Positions 46,335 through 58,309 are shown, counted from the first letter of the stretch. The stretch is DNA of 64,000 nt from Dryas octopetala (GCA_963921425.1 OY992833.1:20359454-20423453), one strand, 5' to 3'. Notes: generated by a model not told the origin, from the letters alone. A program made the numbers and translations.

Positions 46335-46667
46335 TTAACCAATTGTAGGGACCCTAGTAACGATGCCATCAGTATCGACCCAAACCCGAACCCTATCACA
46401 CCGGAATTGTTTGTCGATAATTATTGTTCCTTCTAGTACGACCACAGCATCGACCAAAGAATTCTCCCTCTCAATTGTTTCCTCTGCAACAGTCCCCTGA
46501 GCTCCCAACAACTCAGGCCATGAATCCTTGCCTGCATATATAAACTCCAAAAACTTGTTACATTAAATGAAAACATATATATAGAAAGCTTATATATTAT
46601 TTAGTGGCATGCATTCATAGTTGTAAACAAGAACTTGTTCATGATTACCTTCACATTCAGATGCCAT
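46335..46667 (-). CDS. Potato inhibitor I, subtype b with longer loop (P1 Lys), copy 4
   Basis: A 71-aa PI-I protein identical in sequence to that of the gene at 37950: loop EGTIIIDKQFRCDRV, P1 Lys. Exon 1 at 46649-46667, a 117-bp intron, exon 2 at 46335-46531. TATAAATA at 46760-46767 and TTGACT at 46806-46811. It sits 3.88 kb from the next b/c gene at 50219 and 8.39 kb from the previous one (3.85 kb once the hAT insertion is subtracted), showing the regular module spacing. Confidence 0.92.
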
Positions 46668-46759
46668 CCTCGCTTCTTGTTCTAATTTAGGCTTTTAATT
46701 AATCTCTGATCTCTCTTTGTAATGTAGCTTGTGATGTATTGGCATGGGGAAGAGATGCA

Positions 46760-46811
46760 TATTTATAGTTGTAATTGTCATTGAACAGCTTGTGGTTGGT
46801 CATTATTGACT
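46760..46811 (-). promoter_or_regulatory. TATA box and W-box of subtype b gene 4
   Basis: TATAAATA at 46760-46767 and TTGACT at 46806-46811 on the two strands, as in sister genes. Confidence 0.5.
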
Positions 46812-47133
46812 ATTTGGATGTTACTTGTTAGGTAGGCTGTTTCCATGCTTTTGTCGACATAAATATTACATCATATATATAATATAGCAAACCTTGTCGC
46901 CAAGAATGAATATTAATTGCGTCTATCTCTATGATTCACGCGCGATGACCTTAAGCATGTAGAGAAGCAAAGTGAAGAATAGCTAGTATTTTGGTATGAA
47001 AATGAAGAATAGTATTTGGTCAGTTTTAGTGAAATCTAGTTTGATACACGTACTTAGATGATAGCTATTGTTGACAAAATCTGCTGAAAGACATAAGATA
47101 TAATTATGGGAAAAAGTAGGGATAACCAGCTCA

Positions 47134-47460
47134 GCCTGTGAGGGCGCTTCATGCTAGAGTTGAAATGTTTGATGATCGGCCTGTAAAGCCAGGTAGAAAA
47201 ATATATTGCCGTTGGTTGGAGCCAAATGATCCTGATTTTGAAGTGGCAAAGAAACTGAAGCATCTTACTCGAAAGCATGCTCTTGAAGATGCGTTTGTGC
47301 TCAAGCAACAACTCCAGGAAGAGGAGAAGCTCACAAAGCAGCAGCAGGAGTCCCTCCAAGCAAATTATAAGAAGTATGAAATGATAGATAGTGTGATGGC
47401 TGATGGAACTGCTCGTCGCTTGGCACGCCATTATATGATTCGAGTTTAAGATGACTGATA
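47134..47460 (+). pseudogene. Truncated RRM gene 3' fragment, copy 4
   Basis: As the fragment at 38753, but retaining Lys in NYKKYE. TAA after MIRV. It is followed directly by the second orphan exon 1 unit on the minus strand. Confidence 0.85.
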
Positions 47461-47461
47461 C

Positions 47462-47590
47462 CTTCACATCGAGATGCCATCCTTGCTTCTTGTTCTAATT
47501 AATTTAGACTTTTTACTCTCTGATCTCTCTTGTAATTTAGCTTGTGATGTATTGGCATGGGGAAGAGATGCATATTTATAGTAGTTTTTC
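47462..47590 (-). pseudogene. Orphan PI-I exon 1 with promoter, no exon 2 (copy B)
   Basis: Exon 1 at 47462-47480 reads MASRCE plus one base (Gly to Arg compared with copy A). TATAAATA near 47574-47581. Donor GTATCA then antisense RRM sequence. Created with copy A by module duplication. Confidence 0.75.
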
Positions 47591-48580
47591 ATTGAACATT
47601 TGAACAGCTTGTGGTTTCATTATTGAATATTTGGATGTTACGTAGGATGTTTGCATGATTTTGTTTACACAAATATTACATTAAGTAATGCAGTGGCAAA
47701 CCTAATCGGCAAGAATGTAGAGAAGCAATTGTGTCTATCTCTATGATCCACGATGACCTTAAGCACGTAGAGAAGCAAAATGAAGAACAGCTAATGTTTT
47801 GGTATGAAAATGAAGAATAGTATTTGGAAGCTGATGAAATCTGGTTTGTACGATACACGTACTTAGATCATAGCTATTGTTGGCAAAATCTGCCGAAAGA
47901 CGAGATAAAAATATGGGAAAAAGTAGGGACAACCAGCTCATCAAACCTGGCATCGACATCATTGACACAACAGATATATTATAACATTTTTTTTTTTTGG
48001 CCACATAATATAAAATTTCTAGAAATGTTATTTGAATGGCTAGCTGCGCGCTGGCAGCTTAGAAAATCTGAGCTTAGCCCACATAATAGAATAGTTTGGA
48101 TATAAAATTGTGATAAATAATATATATAATTTAATACTTAATTGAGACAATGGCCAAAGTTTTAATATCAACTTTAAACCCCTTGCTTTTCATGTATAAA
48201 AAGACAGTGGTGGAGGTGATATCGAATTAATCTATCTAGAAGGGGTACGTGGCTACAGCTGAGAGCTGGGGTTTCCTAGAGAAATACCCGCTTGGCCAAA
48301 GACATATTACGGACTAGATCCAGTGTGGATTGTTTGTATTTGATAGGTCCAAGGAATTAGTCTGATATACGAAAGCTGGCCCAAGACACCCTTGGTTATC
48401 AAAAAAAAAAAAAAAAAGAGACATTTTACGGAAAATTGTGCATATATCTTATTCTTGGGTTCTATACCACTATTAATCCTTTTTGAATGTCTAATAACAT
48501 AATCTGTAATTAATTCTTAATTCCATTAACCTTTTTAGTTACTAATTTATCATCTCATATATTTCTATTATGAGATCATC
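47591..48580. other. Intergenic, module flank
   Basis: Matches 39211-39857 and then 44398-44718. Short ORFs on both strands (47759, 47824) are not under visible constraint. No gene seen. Confidence 0.5.
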
Positions 48581-48589
48581 AATTATTAA

Positions 48590-49061
48590 CCAGTTTATAA
48601 TTTTTCATTAATTTTTGTCCCATGTTGGTTCACATACTTTTATCATTTTCTCATGTTAGTCCACGTTTTAATTTTTGTTCCATGTTCGTCCAGTTTGTAA
48701 TTAACGTATCCCAATTTAGTCCATTCCATCACTTTTGGGCTAACGTCCAACCATTTTCATCACGTGCTGGACATGTGGTTTTTTGAGAGGGCAAAAAAGT
48801 ATTTTCATATGGCATCTCTAAAATAGTAATGAAAAAAAAAATCTAAAAAAAAAAAGAAAGAGGAAGGATTCTGAAATCCCCTCCCCACACCCACCCGACC
48901 CTTCCCCTCCCACCTACCTCCCCCAGTCCGGCCATCTACCCAATCCGTCCCCGGAAATAACCCTTCCTGACCGCATGCATCTCTCTCTTTCTCTCACTCT
49001 CTCTCTTTGTCTTTCACTATATTTCTCTCTCCCACTCTTTCTTTCTGTCTCTCTTTCTTTC

Positions 49062-49118
<57 letters not shown>

Positions 49119-49848
49119 CACTCTCTTTTTCTCTCGGCGGCGGCTTCTTCTGGTTTGTGAAGGAAGATGAAGGAGGGTGGGTTTGAAGACATCCACTGAT
49201 TTTGGGTTTGGAGAAATTTGTGGGATGATGATGATGATTGATGGGGTTTCTGAGAGATTTTTGCAGAGGGTTCCTATACCCTCTGCAAGGATGGGATTGC
49301 AGAAGTTTTCTGAGACATCCACAGATTTTTGCAAAGTATTGATTTTTGGAATTTTGATTATTTCATTTAATCTTGTTTTATTTTATTTTTGTTTTTTTTC
49401 TTAATTTTAATTTTATGTTTATAGGTGTGGTGTGTGGGGGAATGCAGATGATCTGTTTCTGTTGGGGGAGGGGGGGTGTTGCAGAAAGGAAGATGAAGAA
49501 GAAAAAGAAAAAAAGGAAGAAGAAGAGGGGTGGGGTACGTTAGTGTTGTGGCCCTGTGCGGGTGCTGTTGGGCCTGTTTTTTTGTTTTTGATTCCTTTTT
49601 TTTTTTTTTTTTTTATTATTATTTTGGAGATGGTGGCAAAAATGTAAGGAAGAATACTTTTTTGCCCTCCCAAAAAGCCCATATGTACGGCACGTGATGG
49701 AAACGGACGGACGTTAGCCCAAAAGTAACGGAATGGACTAAATTGGGACACGTCAATTATAAACTGGATCAACATGGGACAAAAATTAAATCATAGACCA
49801 ATATGGAAAAATGATAAAAGTATGTGGACCAATAATGCATTTTACTCT
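48590..49848. mobile_element. TIR element (Mutator-like candidate), copy 4
   Basis: 1259 bp between AATTATTAA repeats (48581-48589, 49849-49857). CT tract at 49065-49111. Hairpin stem near 49262-49290 as in copy 2. Confidence 0.65.
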
Positions 49849-49857
49849 AATTATTAA

Positions 49858-50218
49858 TATATATTTAACTTCACATATATATAGAACATACATACATAAG
49901 AAGAAAAATAGATAATTATGTACGTAGTCTTGAATACAAATATTATTGCATTGAGAATTAATACAAGTACCCCTTATTTCATTAATTTCACTTAACCTAG
50001 CTTGATTGATGTTGAAAGCCTAGCTTGCTCTCCAACCATTAATCTTATTTAGCTTCGTATAGAATACACAGTGAAAGAACAACAAATTATTTAGTTTACA
50101 ATTAATACAATACATGGTGAATAAAACTCCTTATTTGATTATCAATTCGCGTAATTTACTTCAAATACGTACTGTTAAAAGAGAACTAGTAGCCCTGAAG
50201 TGAAGCTCTTGGTCGAAA
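49858..50218. other. 3' flank of subtype c gene 2
   Basis: Copy of 15581-15942. No gene seen. Confidence 0.5.
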
Positions 50219-50556
50219 TTAACCAATTGTAGGGACCCTAGTAACGATGCCATCAGTATCGACCCAAACCCAAACCCTATCACACCGGAATTGTTGGTCG
50301 ACAATTGTTCCTTCTAGTACGACGATAGCATCGACCAAAGAATTCTCCCTCTCAATTGTTTCCTCTGCAACAGTCCCCTGAGCTCCCAACAACTCAGGCC
50401 ATGAATCCTTGCCTGCATATATAAACTCCAAAAACTTGTTACATTAAATGAAAACATATATATATAAATTAAGCTTATATATTATTTAGTGGCATGCATT
50501 CATATATAGTTGTAAACAAGCACTTGTTCATGATTACCTTGACATTCAGATGCCAT
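50219..50556 (-). CDS. Potato inhibitor I, subtype c (P1 Gln), copy 2
   Basis: A 70-aa PI-I protein. Exon 1 at 50538-50556, a 125-bp intron (8 bp longer than in sister genes through TA and TAAATTAAG changes), exon 2 at 50219-50412. Exon 1 reads MASECQ plus one base: Glu to Gln immediately before the splice site and two residues after the disulfide Cys. The loop is EGTIVDQQFRCDRV with P1 Gln, followed by VWVWVD, as in the gene at 15943. The exon 2 protein is unchanged from that copy. Confidence 0.92.
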
Positions 50557-50648
50557 CCTCGCTTCTTGTTCTAATTTAGGCTTTTAATTAATCTCTGATC
50601 TCTCTTTGTAATGTAGCTTGTGATGTATTGGCATGGGGAAGAGATGCA

Positions 50649-50704
50649 TATTTATAGTTGTAATTGTCATTGAACAGCTTGTGGTTAATTGGTCATTATT
50701 GACT
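50649..50704 (-). promoter_or_regulatory. TATA box and W-box of subtype c gene 2
   Basis: TATAAATA at 50649-50656 and TTGACT at 50699-50704. Confidence 0.5.
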
Positions 50705-51317
50705 ATTTGGATGTTACACTTGTTAGGTAGGCTGTTTGCATGCTTTTGTTGACACAAATATTACATCATATATATAATATAGCAAACCTTGTCGCCAAGA
50801 ATGAATATTAATTGCGTCTATCTCTATGATTCACGCGCGATGACCTTAACCATGTAGAGAAGCAAAGTGAAGAATAGCTAGTATTTTGGTATGAAAATGA
50901 AGAATAGTATTTGGTCAGTGTTAGTGAAATCTAGTTTGATACACGTACTTAGATGATAGCTATTGTTGACAAAATCTGCTGAAAGACATAAGATATAATT
51001 ATGGGAAAAAGTAGGGATAACCAGCTCAAGAAATCTGGTATCAATCTTGGACAAATATTTCTTCTTTTTTTTTTGGCCACATAATATAACATTTCTTCAT
51101 ATAATTTGACTTGGAAACTTATTTGAATGGACTGGGAGCTTAGAAAGTCTGAGCTTAGCCGGCCCACATAATGGGAACAACTTCACACAAGTTTTCATTT
51201 CCAACTTAACTTTTGTCTTGACTATATTCAAATGTGGAGTTTTACCTCAGAAAAACGTCGGCACAATTTAATTAGTGAAATATTTTATACTTAATACACC
51301 TAATGTTTGCAATTTTG

Positions 51318-51425
51318 AAGTCCTTATAGGTAGCACAAGTGGTAAGGGTAAATGGGGGAATGAGTTATGAATAGACTAGGCCTAGGGTTAAATCTCCTCC
51401 AATATAACAAATAAAAACATTAATA
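51318..51425 (+). mobile_element. Possible tRNA-derived SINE head, copy 2
   Basis: A box TAGCACAAGTGG at about 51331 matches the pol III consensus. B box-like GGTTAAATC at about 51387. Sister of 17058-17165. Confidence 0.4.
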
Positions 51426-52172
51426 TTCACAATTCTTAACAAACTCTTATAAAACCCCAATTGATTAATATTTATTGTCCTTCTACTTCATTCCGCTCCA
51501 TAATTGTCAAGACTTTAACCATCGTTAATTATGATCGATCACACACATGTCGCATGTGCATCTTAATCAAACCATACACTAATTATGATCAAATTCAAAC
51601 TCTTATCATTTTAATTTCATACCCAAAATTTTATTTTGTCTCAATTTGATATATAATATGACTGTTGTGAAATTAGGGTATTTTAGTCAACCGAAGTTCA
51701 TGAATGAACATATGCAAGACACATGACCAAAGTTTGTTAATATTATTTAACGGGAGTCACATTAATTATATACTAAATTGAGATAAACCAATAATTTGGG
51801 TATCAAGTTAGGACAAATAATATATAGTTTGGTATTTAATTAATTGAGATAATGATCAAAGTTTAAATATCAAAAGGACCAGGATCCTCTACCCTCTCAC
51901 CTCTTCCCCTTTCTTTCTCTCTCTACTCCCTCTTTGATGGCTAAGATTAAAGCATGGTAGGAAAATGAGTAGGGGATTCTGGTCCCAAATTGAAACCCAT
52001 TTTTCTCATGCATGAAGAAAGACAGTGCTGCATAGGAGGAGATATTCGAATTATATTCTATATGCACTCTGCATGAAGGCGTACGCACGTGGCTACATGA
52101 AAAGATACAGGGGTTTCCTAGAGCAAAACTCACTTGGCCAAAAGACCTATTATCGAAAATGGTGCATATCCA

Positions 52173-52380
52173 GCTTTAATCAAATAAATGGACGGTTTCA
52201 TCGAAAATATTTGGTTCGTCTATTTGTTTGATCAAAGTTAGATAGACAAATGATTTTTGATTTGACTGATTTTTTTCAAGGATGCATGATCTATCAATAG
52301 AGATGTAAAATGAACGGTTCGAATTAACACAAAACGACTCGTATAGACCCCTCAAAGAGATCTCTCATTTGAAGGCACAT
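52173..52380. mobile_element. Foldback MITE, family 1, left arm largely deleted
   Basis: Retains the centre (TTTGATCAAAGTTAGATAG) and right arm but only about 20 bp of the left arm. The sister at 18041 keeps more of it. Confidence 0.55.
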
Positions 52381-53177
52381 GTATTATATATATATATATA
52401 TATTTATTCTTGGGTTCTATGCCACGCAGAGGGTTCTTTGTATAGTGTATTAAAACCTTTTTAAACGTCTAAAAACATAATCGATCTGTAATTAATTCTT
52501 AGTTCCATTAACCCTTTTTTTTTTTTTTTGCCTCTATTCCATTAACCTTTTTAGCTACTAATTTCTCATCTCATAAATTACTAGCTAGATCAATTGCTAT
52601 CCATGCATTTCCTGTTGGAGCTAGCTTGCTCTTATCAATACTTCATTAAAGGAGCAATATTCTCCCAAAGCACCAAACAAGAGGCCATGTATTGAACTGG
52701 TGATTTACCAAAATAGCCATAAGAATTAATTGACGGCATAGAGTACTAGTAGAGTACTGTAATTGATGTGTTAATTTATTAATTATTGGCCGGAACACAT
52801 GCAAGAGTGGAGCTTTAGTTCCAAATTGCCACGCCTACAATTACTTTTGATGGTTGAACCTAATTGAACAGAAACAATAACTAATTAAAGAGAAAATAGA
52901 TATATGATGGAAAATTAACAATAACAGTACTAGTACTCAATATATACTTATCAACTTTATCAAGCCATTCTTAATTATTAATGTTGCTTCACACAGAACT
53001 TACATACATCAGAAGAAAAATAGATAATTATGTAGTCTTTAATATAGATATTATTGCATGGAGAATTAATACAAGTACTCCTTATTTCATTAATTTCACT
53101 TAACCTAGCTTGGTTGATGTGAATTATATATTAATTAAGCCCTTACAGAGGAGAGCCTAATTATACTTGACACATAT

Positions 53178-53390
53178 TTAACCAATTGTAGGGACCCTGA
53201 TGACAATGCCACGTTTATCGACCCAAACCCGAACCCTATCACACCGAAAATCAGCAGTCACGAACGATCCTTCTTTGACGATCACAGCATTCACTAAAGA
53301 ATTCTCGCTCTCAATCGTTGCCTCTGCATCCTTCCCTTTCTCTCCCACCAGCTCTGGCCATGAATCCTTTCCTCGACATTCAGATGACAT
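53178..53390 (-). CDS. Potato inhibitor I, subtype d, intronless (P1 Ala), copy 2
   Basis: A 70-aa PI-I protein from one uninterrupted ORF: MSSECRGKDSWPELVG, ESENSLVNA, loop EGSFVTADFRCDRVRVWVD, end RVPTIG. P1 is Ala. Two substitutions from the copy at 19145, both back to residues seen in subtype b (Asp in KDSW, Ala in VNA), so this copy may be nearer the ancestral form. Its promoter is intact: TATAAATA at 53529-53536, 139 bp upstream, with a long CT microsatellite in the leader. Without the Copia insertion, this is the better candidate for an expressed d gene. Confidence 0.93.
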   Translation of the reverse strand: MSSECRGKDSWPELVGEKGKDAEATIESENSLVNAVIVKEGSFVTADFRCDRVRVWVDKRGIVIRVPTIG

Positions 53391-53409
53391 CCTTTTACTT
53401 TTCTATGTA

Positions 53410-53411
<2 letters not shown>

Positions 53412-53453
<42 letters not shown>
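53412..53453. repeat. (CT)n in leader of subtype d gene 2
   Basis: CT tract between the start codon and TATA box. The equivalent at 19385-19413 is shorter and ends in TATATATG. Confidence 0.85.
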
Positions 53454-53458
<5 letters not shown>

Positions 53459-53528
53459 TTCTGATGATAAGATCTCTCTTGTGTTGTATTTAATTTTGTG
53501 TGAATTGGGATGTGTTGGGGTACTTGTG

Positions 53529-53536
53529 TATTTATA
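53529..53536 (-). promoter_or_regulatory. Intact TATA box of subtype d gene 2
   Basis: TATAAATA on the gene strand. The same box in copy 1 is split by the Copia insertion at 19488-19492. Confidence 0.6.
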
Positions 53537-54954
53537 GTAGTATCACATATGATGCATTGCATTTATAGCTTGTAGTTGGTTGTTAATTGTTATTTGACTT
53601 TAGGTGTAAGGTGTGTTACGTAGGCTCAAAATTAATTTGCTTTGTCTTCACGCCTTATATATAGTATACAAACTTTCGAAACTTTCAGAAATTGTAAAGT
53701 TGAACCACCGATTCAGTTGGTTCACAGTCTGAACACCTGGTTTAGATTTACAATTTGTATTGGTAGGGTGATGCATGCCTTATTTTTAGATAGTCTGATA
53801 AAAAATCAACCTACCAAGCTTATCCTCAAAGTTGTCTCTATCTCTATGATCCAAAAATGAACTAGACAAAACGTGTAGAAGCAAAACGAGGATATTCGAA
53901 TAATGCTTGGTCAATAGTATAGATTAAAGACATGCAATATTTTAACAACATATTCAAAGTCAGTTTTGTTGATTATATCACAATTGTGAATAACGTACAA
54001 AGTCAGGTCTAAATTTTTAAGGAAGCTGATGAAATGTGGTTTGTACGATATACGTACGTACTTAAATGATATGATAGGCGTTCACGAAAAAAATAAGAAG
54101 ATGATATGATAGGAATTGTTGACAAAATTTGAAAGACCGGCCTAAAAGAAACATATTGGAAAAATTAAGTGGGGATAAACTCATGTGATTTAATTATCCC
54201 ATTTTATGTTGAAAAACCTCCTCTGGCTGTGAAAAGCTGCATTTGACTGCTATAAAATAAGATATCCTAATAATAATATAATTAACTTGAATTAATATAC
54301 TTATTTGATAAACTTAATCAGCAAAAGTCATCATTTGAAATTTGGACCTTGGGTTTGTTGATAGATAGAAAAGTAAGCGAACTGACAATAGCTCAAAAAT
54401 GCATATTGGTTGTCCTAATAATTATATAATTTGTGCAATTTTATTGAAAGAAATACTAAATTTGTGTTTTATTTTGTTCATTCAGATTTAATACGAAAAA
54501 GGTTAATATAACAATAAGAAGACTCCTAGAGCCAATAAATTAAGGAAAGCACAGGATGGGCTGGTGGTTATGTTTAGGAGGAGTGGATCAACGTGATGGT
54601 CTTAAGACTCCTAGGGCATGTTTGGTACACCGTATTAGAATTTGGATAGGAGTAAATAGTCCATGTCAGTTGTTTGATGTCAACTTGTATTATTAATTAC
54701 CTGACTATGTAAACCATACTTGCTTTTAATTAATACTCTCCTTACTTGACTAATTAATACAACTCACACACCCAGGATTAGATAATACACGCTTAATTAT
54801 AAAAATATGGAAAACAAAAACACGCTTGAAAACCAAGAGACGCTATTTTTATATATCTTCTTCTTGTACATCGTCCCATCACCATAGCCCAGCCTCTGGC
54901 CACCACCCCGGTACCCCTTCCATCCCTTCACCTTGTCGGCGGTTAAGACCAGCA

Positions 54955-55023
<69 letters not shown>

Positions 55024-55340
55024 ACCTTTTCGGCGGTTATTGTCTTATGTATCTTTCCATGGGCGAATTCCAAGTATACATCAATAAAATTTTCTCAAAT
55101 TGCCAAAAGACCACATCGCGATCGAGGAGTACCTTGAAATGCTATTGATCATTATCTTAATTTGTATACATAAATGCGTTAACAAAAATTTAATTGTTTT
55201 ATTCTCCCATAAAGTGCTAGCTATTAACCTATGGTAATGTTTGAGATCTCCTTGGCTTTTACGTGATATGATTACCAAAACATTGTTTCTTATGCATTAG
55301 AAGTTTAAAAAGGAAAATATATATATATATTGACAAGAAT
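53537..55340. other. Intergenic upstream of subtype d gene 2
   Basis: Copy of 24139-25916. It contains GGGCATGTTTGGTACACC at 54614 and a (CT)n expansion at 54957-55020. No gene seen. Confidence 0.5.
54957..55020. repeat. Expanded (CT)n microsatellite
   Basis: About 62 bp of uninterrupted CT, against about 20 interrupted bp in the sister at 25565-25590. Confidence 0.9.
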
Positions 55341-55383
55341 GCTCTAAAACTAACTAGTTAGTAAGTTAATACAAAACTAACCA
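55341..55383. mobile_element. Truncated left end of foldback MITE family 2
   Basis: GCTCTAAAACTAACTAG and the following arm sequence stop at AACCACC and continue as the block III start (CTGCGATTAGATAATAC, equal to 3855 onward). This is the block II/III junction. Confidence 0.7.
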
Positions 55384-56837
55384 CCTGCGATTAGATAATA
55401 CAAGCTTAATTACAAAGACTTTGGAAAACAAAAACACTCTATCTACGTGAAAACCAACAAACCTCTTTTCATCTTCTTCTCCCTAGGGTTCTTCTCTGCT
55501 ATCTTTTCCATAAGTTATTCTCTTCGCTCTTCTCCAAGTATCCATCTCTCACTCTCACTCTCTCTCATACTCTCTCCAATATGCTTCTTCTTTATTCTTC
55601 TCTCTTCATCTTCTCTTTCTTTATATATTTTCTCTTCTATGCATGGTGTCTGATTATCTCTTCTTATCATTTTTTTTAGATTTATTAAATTATGAGAATA
55701 TATGGATTAGTTCATGTCCTCTTGTCCTATAGATTTTGGCAAAAACTAAAGAAAAAAAAAATTTCTTGTCATATGAATCTTGCCAAAAATAATTTGTGTC
55801 ATATGAATTTCAATTTCCACTAAGTTATTAAAGAATTAAAAAAAATAGTCTAATTCTCTGCTTTCCGATGGAGTACCAAACACAGTATAATTTAGTCAGA
55901 TTGTTTATCAGGAACAGTACCAAACGCCTAATAATATTATGAATAAACAGTCAGTATTCTCCGAAACAGATTAATATTATCTGACATGAATTAGTCAGTA
56001 CAGTCCGACGTACCAAACAAACTCTTACTGTCTTATGTCTCTTTCCATGGGCGAATTCCAACATCAATAAAATTTTCTCAAATTTCCAAAAGACCACATC
56101 GCGATCGAGGATTCCCTTGAAATGCTATTGATCATTATCTTAATTTGTATACATGAATGCGTTAACAAAAATTTAATTGTTTTCTTCTCCCATAAAGTGC
56201 TAGCTTAACCTATGGTAATGTTTGAGACCTCCTTGGCTTTTACGTGATATGATTACCAAAACATTGTTTCTTATGCATTAGAAGTTAAAAAAGGAAAAAA
56301 ATATATATATATATATATTTTTTGATGGGTTGCATTGGTTGTATACGTATTTTCTCACAACAATTTATATTAATATATATATATATATATATCCTTCACG
56401 TAATGAGATGATTATTAAAAATAACTTATATATAACCATTTATATGCCTCTTCTCACATAAAATATCAATTTGTTTTCTTTCAAAAGCACAAGATTGTGA
56501 ATCCAAAGTCGATCATGCTATCTAATAACTTGGACCACTGTATATCATTTCTCTCATAACAATTCGTCATGTATTAGAATTTATAAATGATTGTAAAAGG
56601 AAGCGTATTCATCCTCCCTATGAAAGACTTTTCCGAAAGCGTAGGATACAGAAGCTGAAAAATACCCATCATATATAAAACCACTTCAATTTACTTTCTG
56701 TTTAGATGTAAAGTATCGTATACAGTTTTATAATACACCAAGGAGAGTAAAAAGTCCTAAATATAAGCAAAGAAGAACAAACATATATGATAATTAACCA
56801 ATAGTGAATGAATTGAGGACTAATTAATGGCTAATAA
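55384..56837. other. Start of block III, 3' flank of subtype a gene 3
   Basis: Copy of 3855-5286 at offset about 51550. It includes the dispersed repeat ending at about 56025. No gene seen. Confidence 0.6.
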
Positions 56838-57396
56838 TTAACCAATTATAGGAGTCCTTGTGACAATTTCATCATCTTTGTCAACCCAGACCCAGACCCT
56901 ATAGCAGTTGTAGTCGGTGATGACTACCATTTCTCCATCAATTACAATCCTAGCAGTCACAATAGGATTCTCCCTCTCAATTGTTGCTTTGGCAACCTCC
57001 CCCTCCACTCCAACAAGCTCTGGCCACGAACCCTTTCCTGAAAAATTAAATTAAGGTTCAATGACAATACATAAATATATATCTATAATCTAATTATATA
57101 AAAAACAAATTCAATATATGCTATCTAGCTTTTATTAGACAGTCTAGCCACATATCCTGTATACTTATGTGGCATACAAATTGTGAATATGAACCATTAA
57201 TTTTATTGATTTTTTACTGAATGTGTAGTCGATCATATTTACACGATCATATTTACAGTTTAATAAGCATCTTATATAACTATATATACTATCTAGTAAG
57301 AGAACAATACCCATATAAGAAATTGGTACATATATATATGATATCTAGTTATACCCCTTTACAACTAGCTACTACCTTACCTTCACATTCTGACAT
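56838..57396 (-). CDS. Potato inhibitor I, subtype a, copy 3
   Basis: Exon 1 at 57381-57396, a 343-bp intron, exon 2 at 56838-57037. The predicted 71-aa protein is identical to copies 1 and 2, and its silent TPIIG codon matches copy 2. Promoter TATATATA at 57477-57484 with both W-box cores (57529-57549). This is the last inhibitor gene seen in the window. In block III the RRM gene that should follow is absent: the shared sequence is interrupted at 58312 by a CACTA element and ends at about 62570. Confidence 0.9.
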
Positions 57397-57476
57397 CCTT
57401 GCTTAAATGATTGCTCCAGTCTCTTATAATACCCAGAGCTTCTATTTGTGTTTAAGTTCGCATTATGATAAATGAC

Positions 57477-57549
57477 TATATATAGAGACTTAATTAGAGA
57501 GTAGCATTTTGATGAATTGCTTGAGGTTGGTCAATGATCATTGTTGACT
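57477..57549 (-). promoter_or_regulatory. TATA box and paired W-boxes of subtype a gene 3
   Basis: Same arrangement as in copies 1 and 2, with one substitution (GAGGTTGG for GAAGTTGG) just outside the W-box. Confidence 0.55.
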
Positions 57550-58309
57550 TTTTAGCTGTTACGTACACCTAGGTGATGAATCGATATATATAGGAATGCA
57601 TGTTGATCTTGACTAGAGCCAGCCAGTATTGTTCTTTGGTCGACAATTCTTAGTTTAATGAAGGATAAATGCCATTAGGTATATGAGTATATCCCACGTT
57701 ATTCTGCCGCCACATATTACCAAGAACAAGAAAGCAATCAGAAATTTCCTTTTGTTAAAAAATTATACAACTTATTTAATAATAAGAAAATTCAAATGGT
57801 TCTTGACTTGTAAAGCACGGCAATACATAGAAGACCTAGATATCACTTTACATGCATACCAATGTATCATGTAATAAAAGGCACAAATCGTCACAATCTA
57901 TTTGAGCCTGAAATATCTTTAAAGGCCACACAGTAGTGAAGATATACACAAATAATATAGGGGGAAGTGAAATTGCCCACGCTCAACATCAATGTCCAAA
58001 AAAGAGTCTAGGCCCAACAAATTTGATTTTGTTTTGATATTTTCACAACTGAGGAGTCATGGTCACCCTCTCTAATTTTTTATTTAAGTTTTAAAGAAAT
58101 AAAAAATAAAACTAATGAGAAAGGTAATATTATTTGAAAATTGGAAAATACTTTTAGGAGTTAGATTTGGTGATTAAGTATTTGGTTGTGATGTGAATAG
58201 GAACATCCTTAATTCTCATCTCATGTTAGCAAGAAGAGAGAAAAAATGATGATTAGCACAACAATATATTTTAGTCATGCACTTGTAGTTTGCCTTTTTT
58301 TTTTTTTCG
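57550..58309. other. Upstream flank of subtype a gene 3
   Basis: Copy of 5999-6760 with more substitutions than block II. No gene seen. Confidence 0.5.

Larger units (their letters stand above)
50705..53177. other. Intergenic between subtypes c and d, block II
   Basis: Copy of 16413-19144 with many small indels. It includes the SINE-like segment (51318-51425), the truncated foldback MITE (52173-52380) and a TA run (52385-52402). No gene seen. Confidence 0.5.

Noticed and set aside
54614..56025. Single 1.4-kb element between the two GTTTGGTAC-type ends
   Set aside because: The interior contains the foldback fragment and block junction, so the ends cannot be shown to belong to one insertion.
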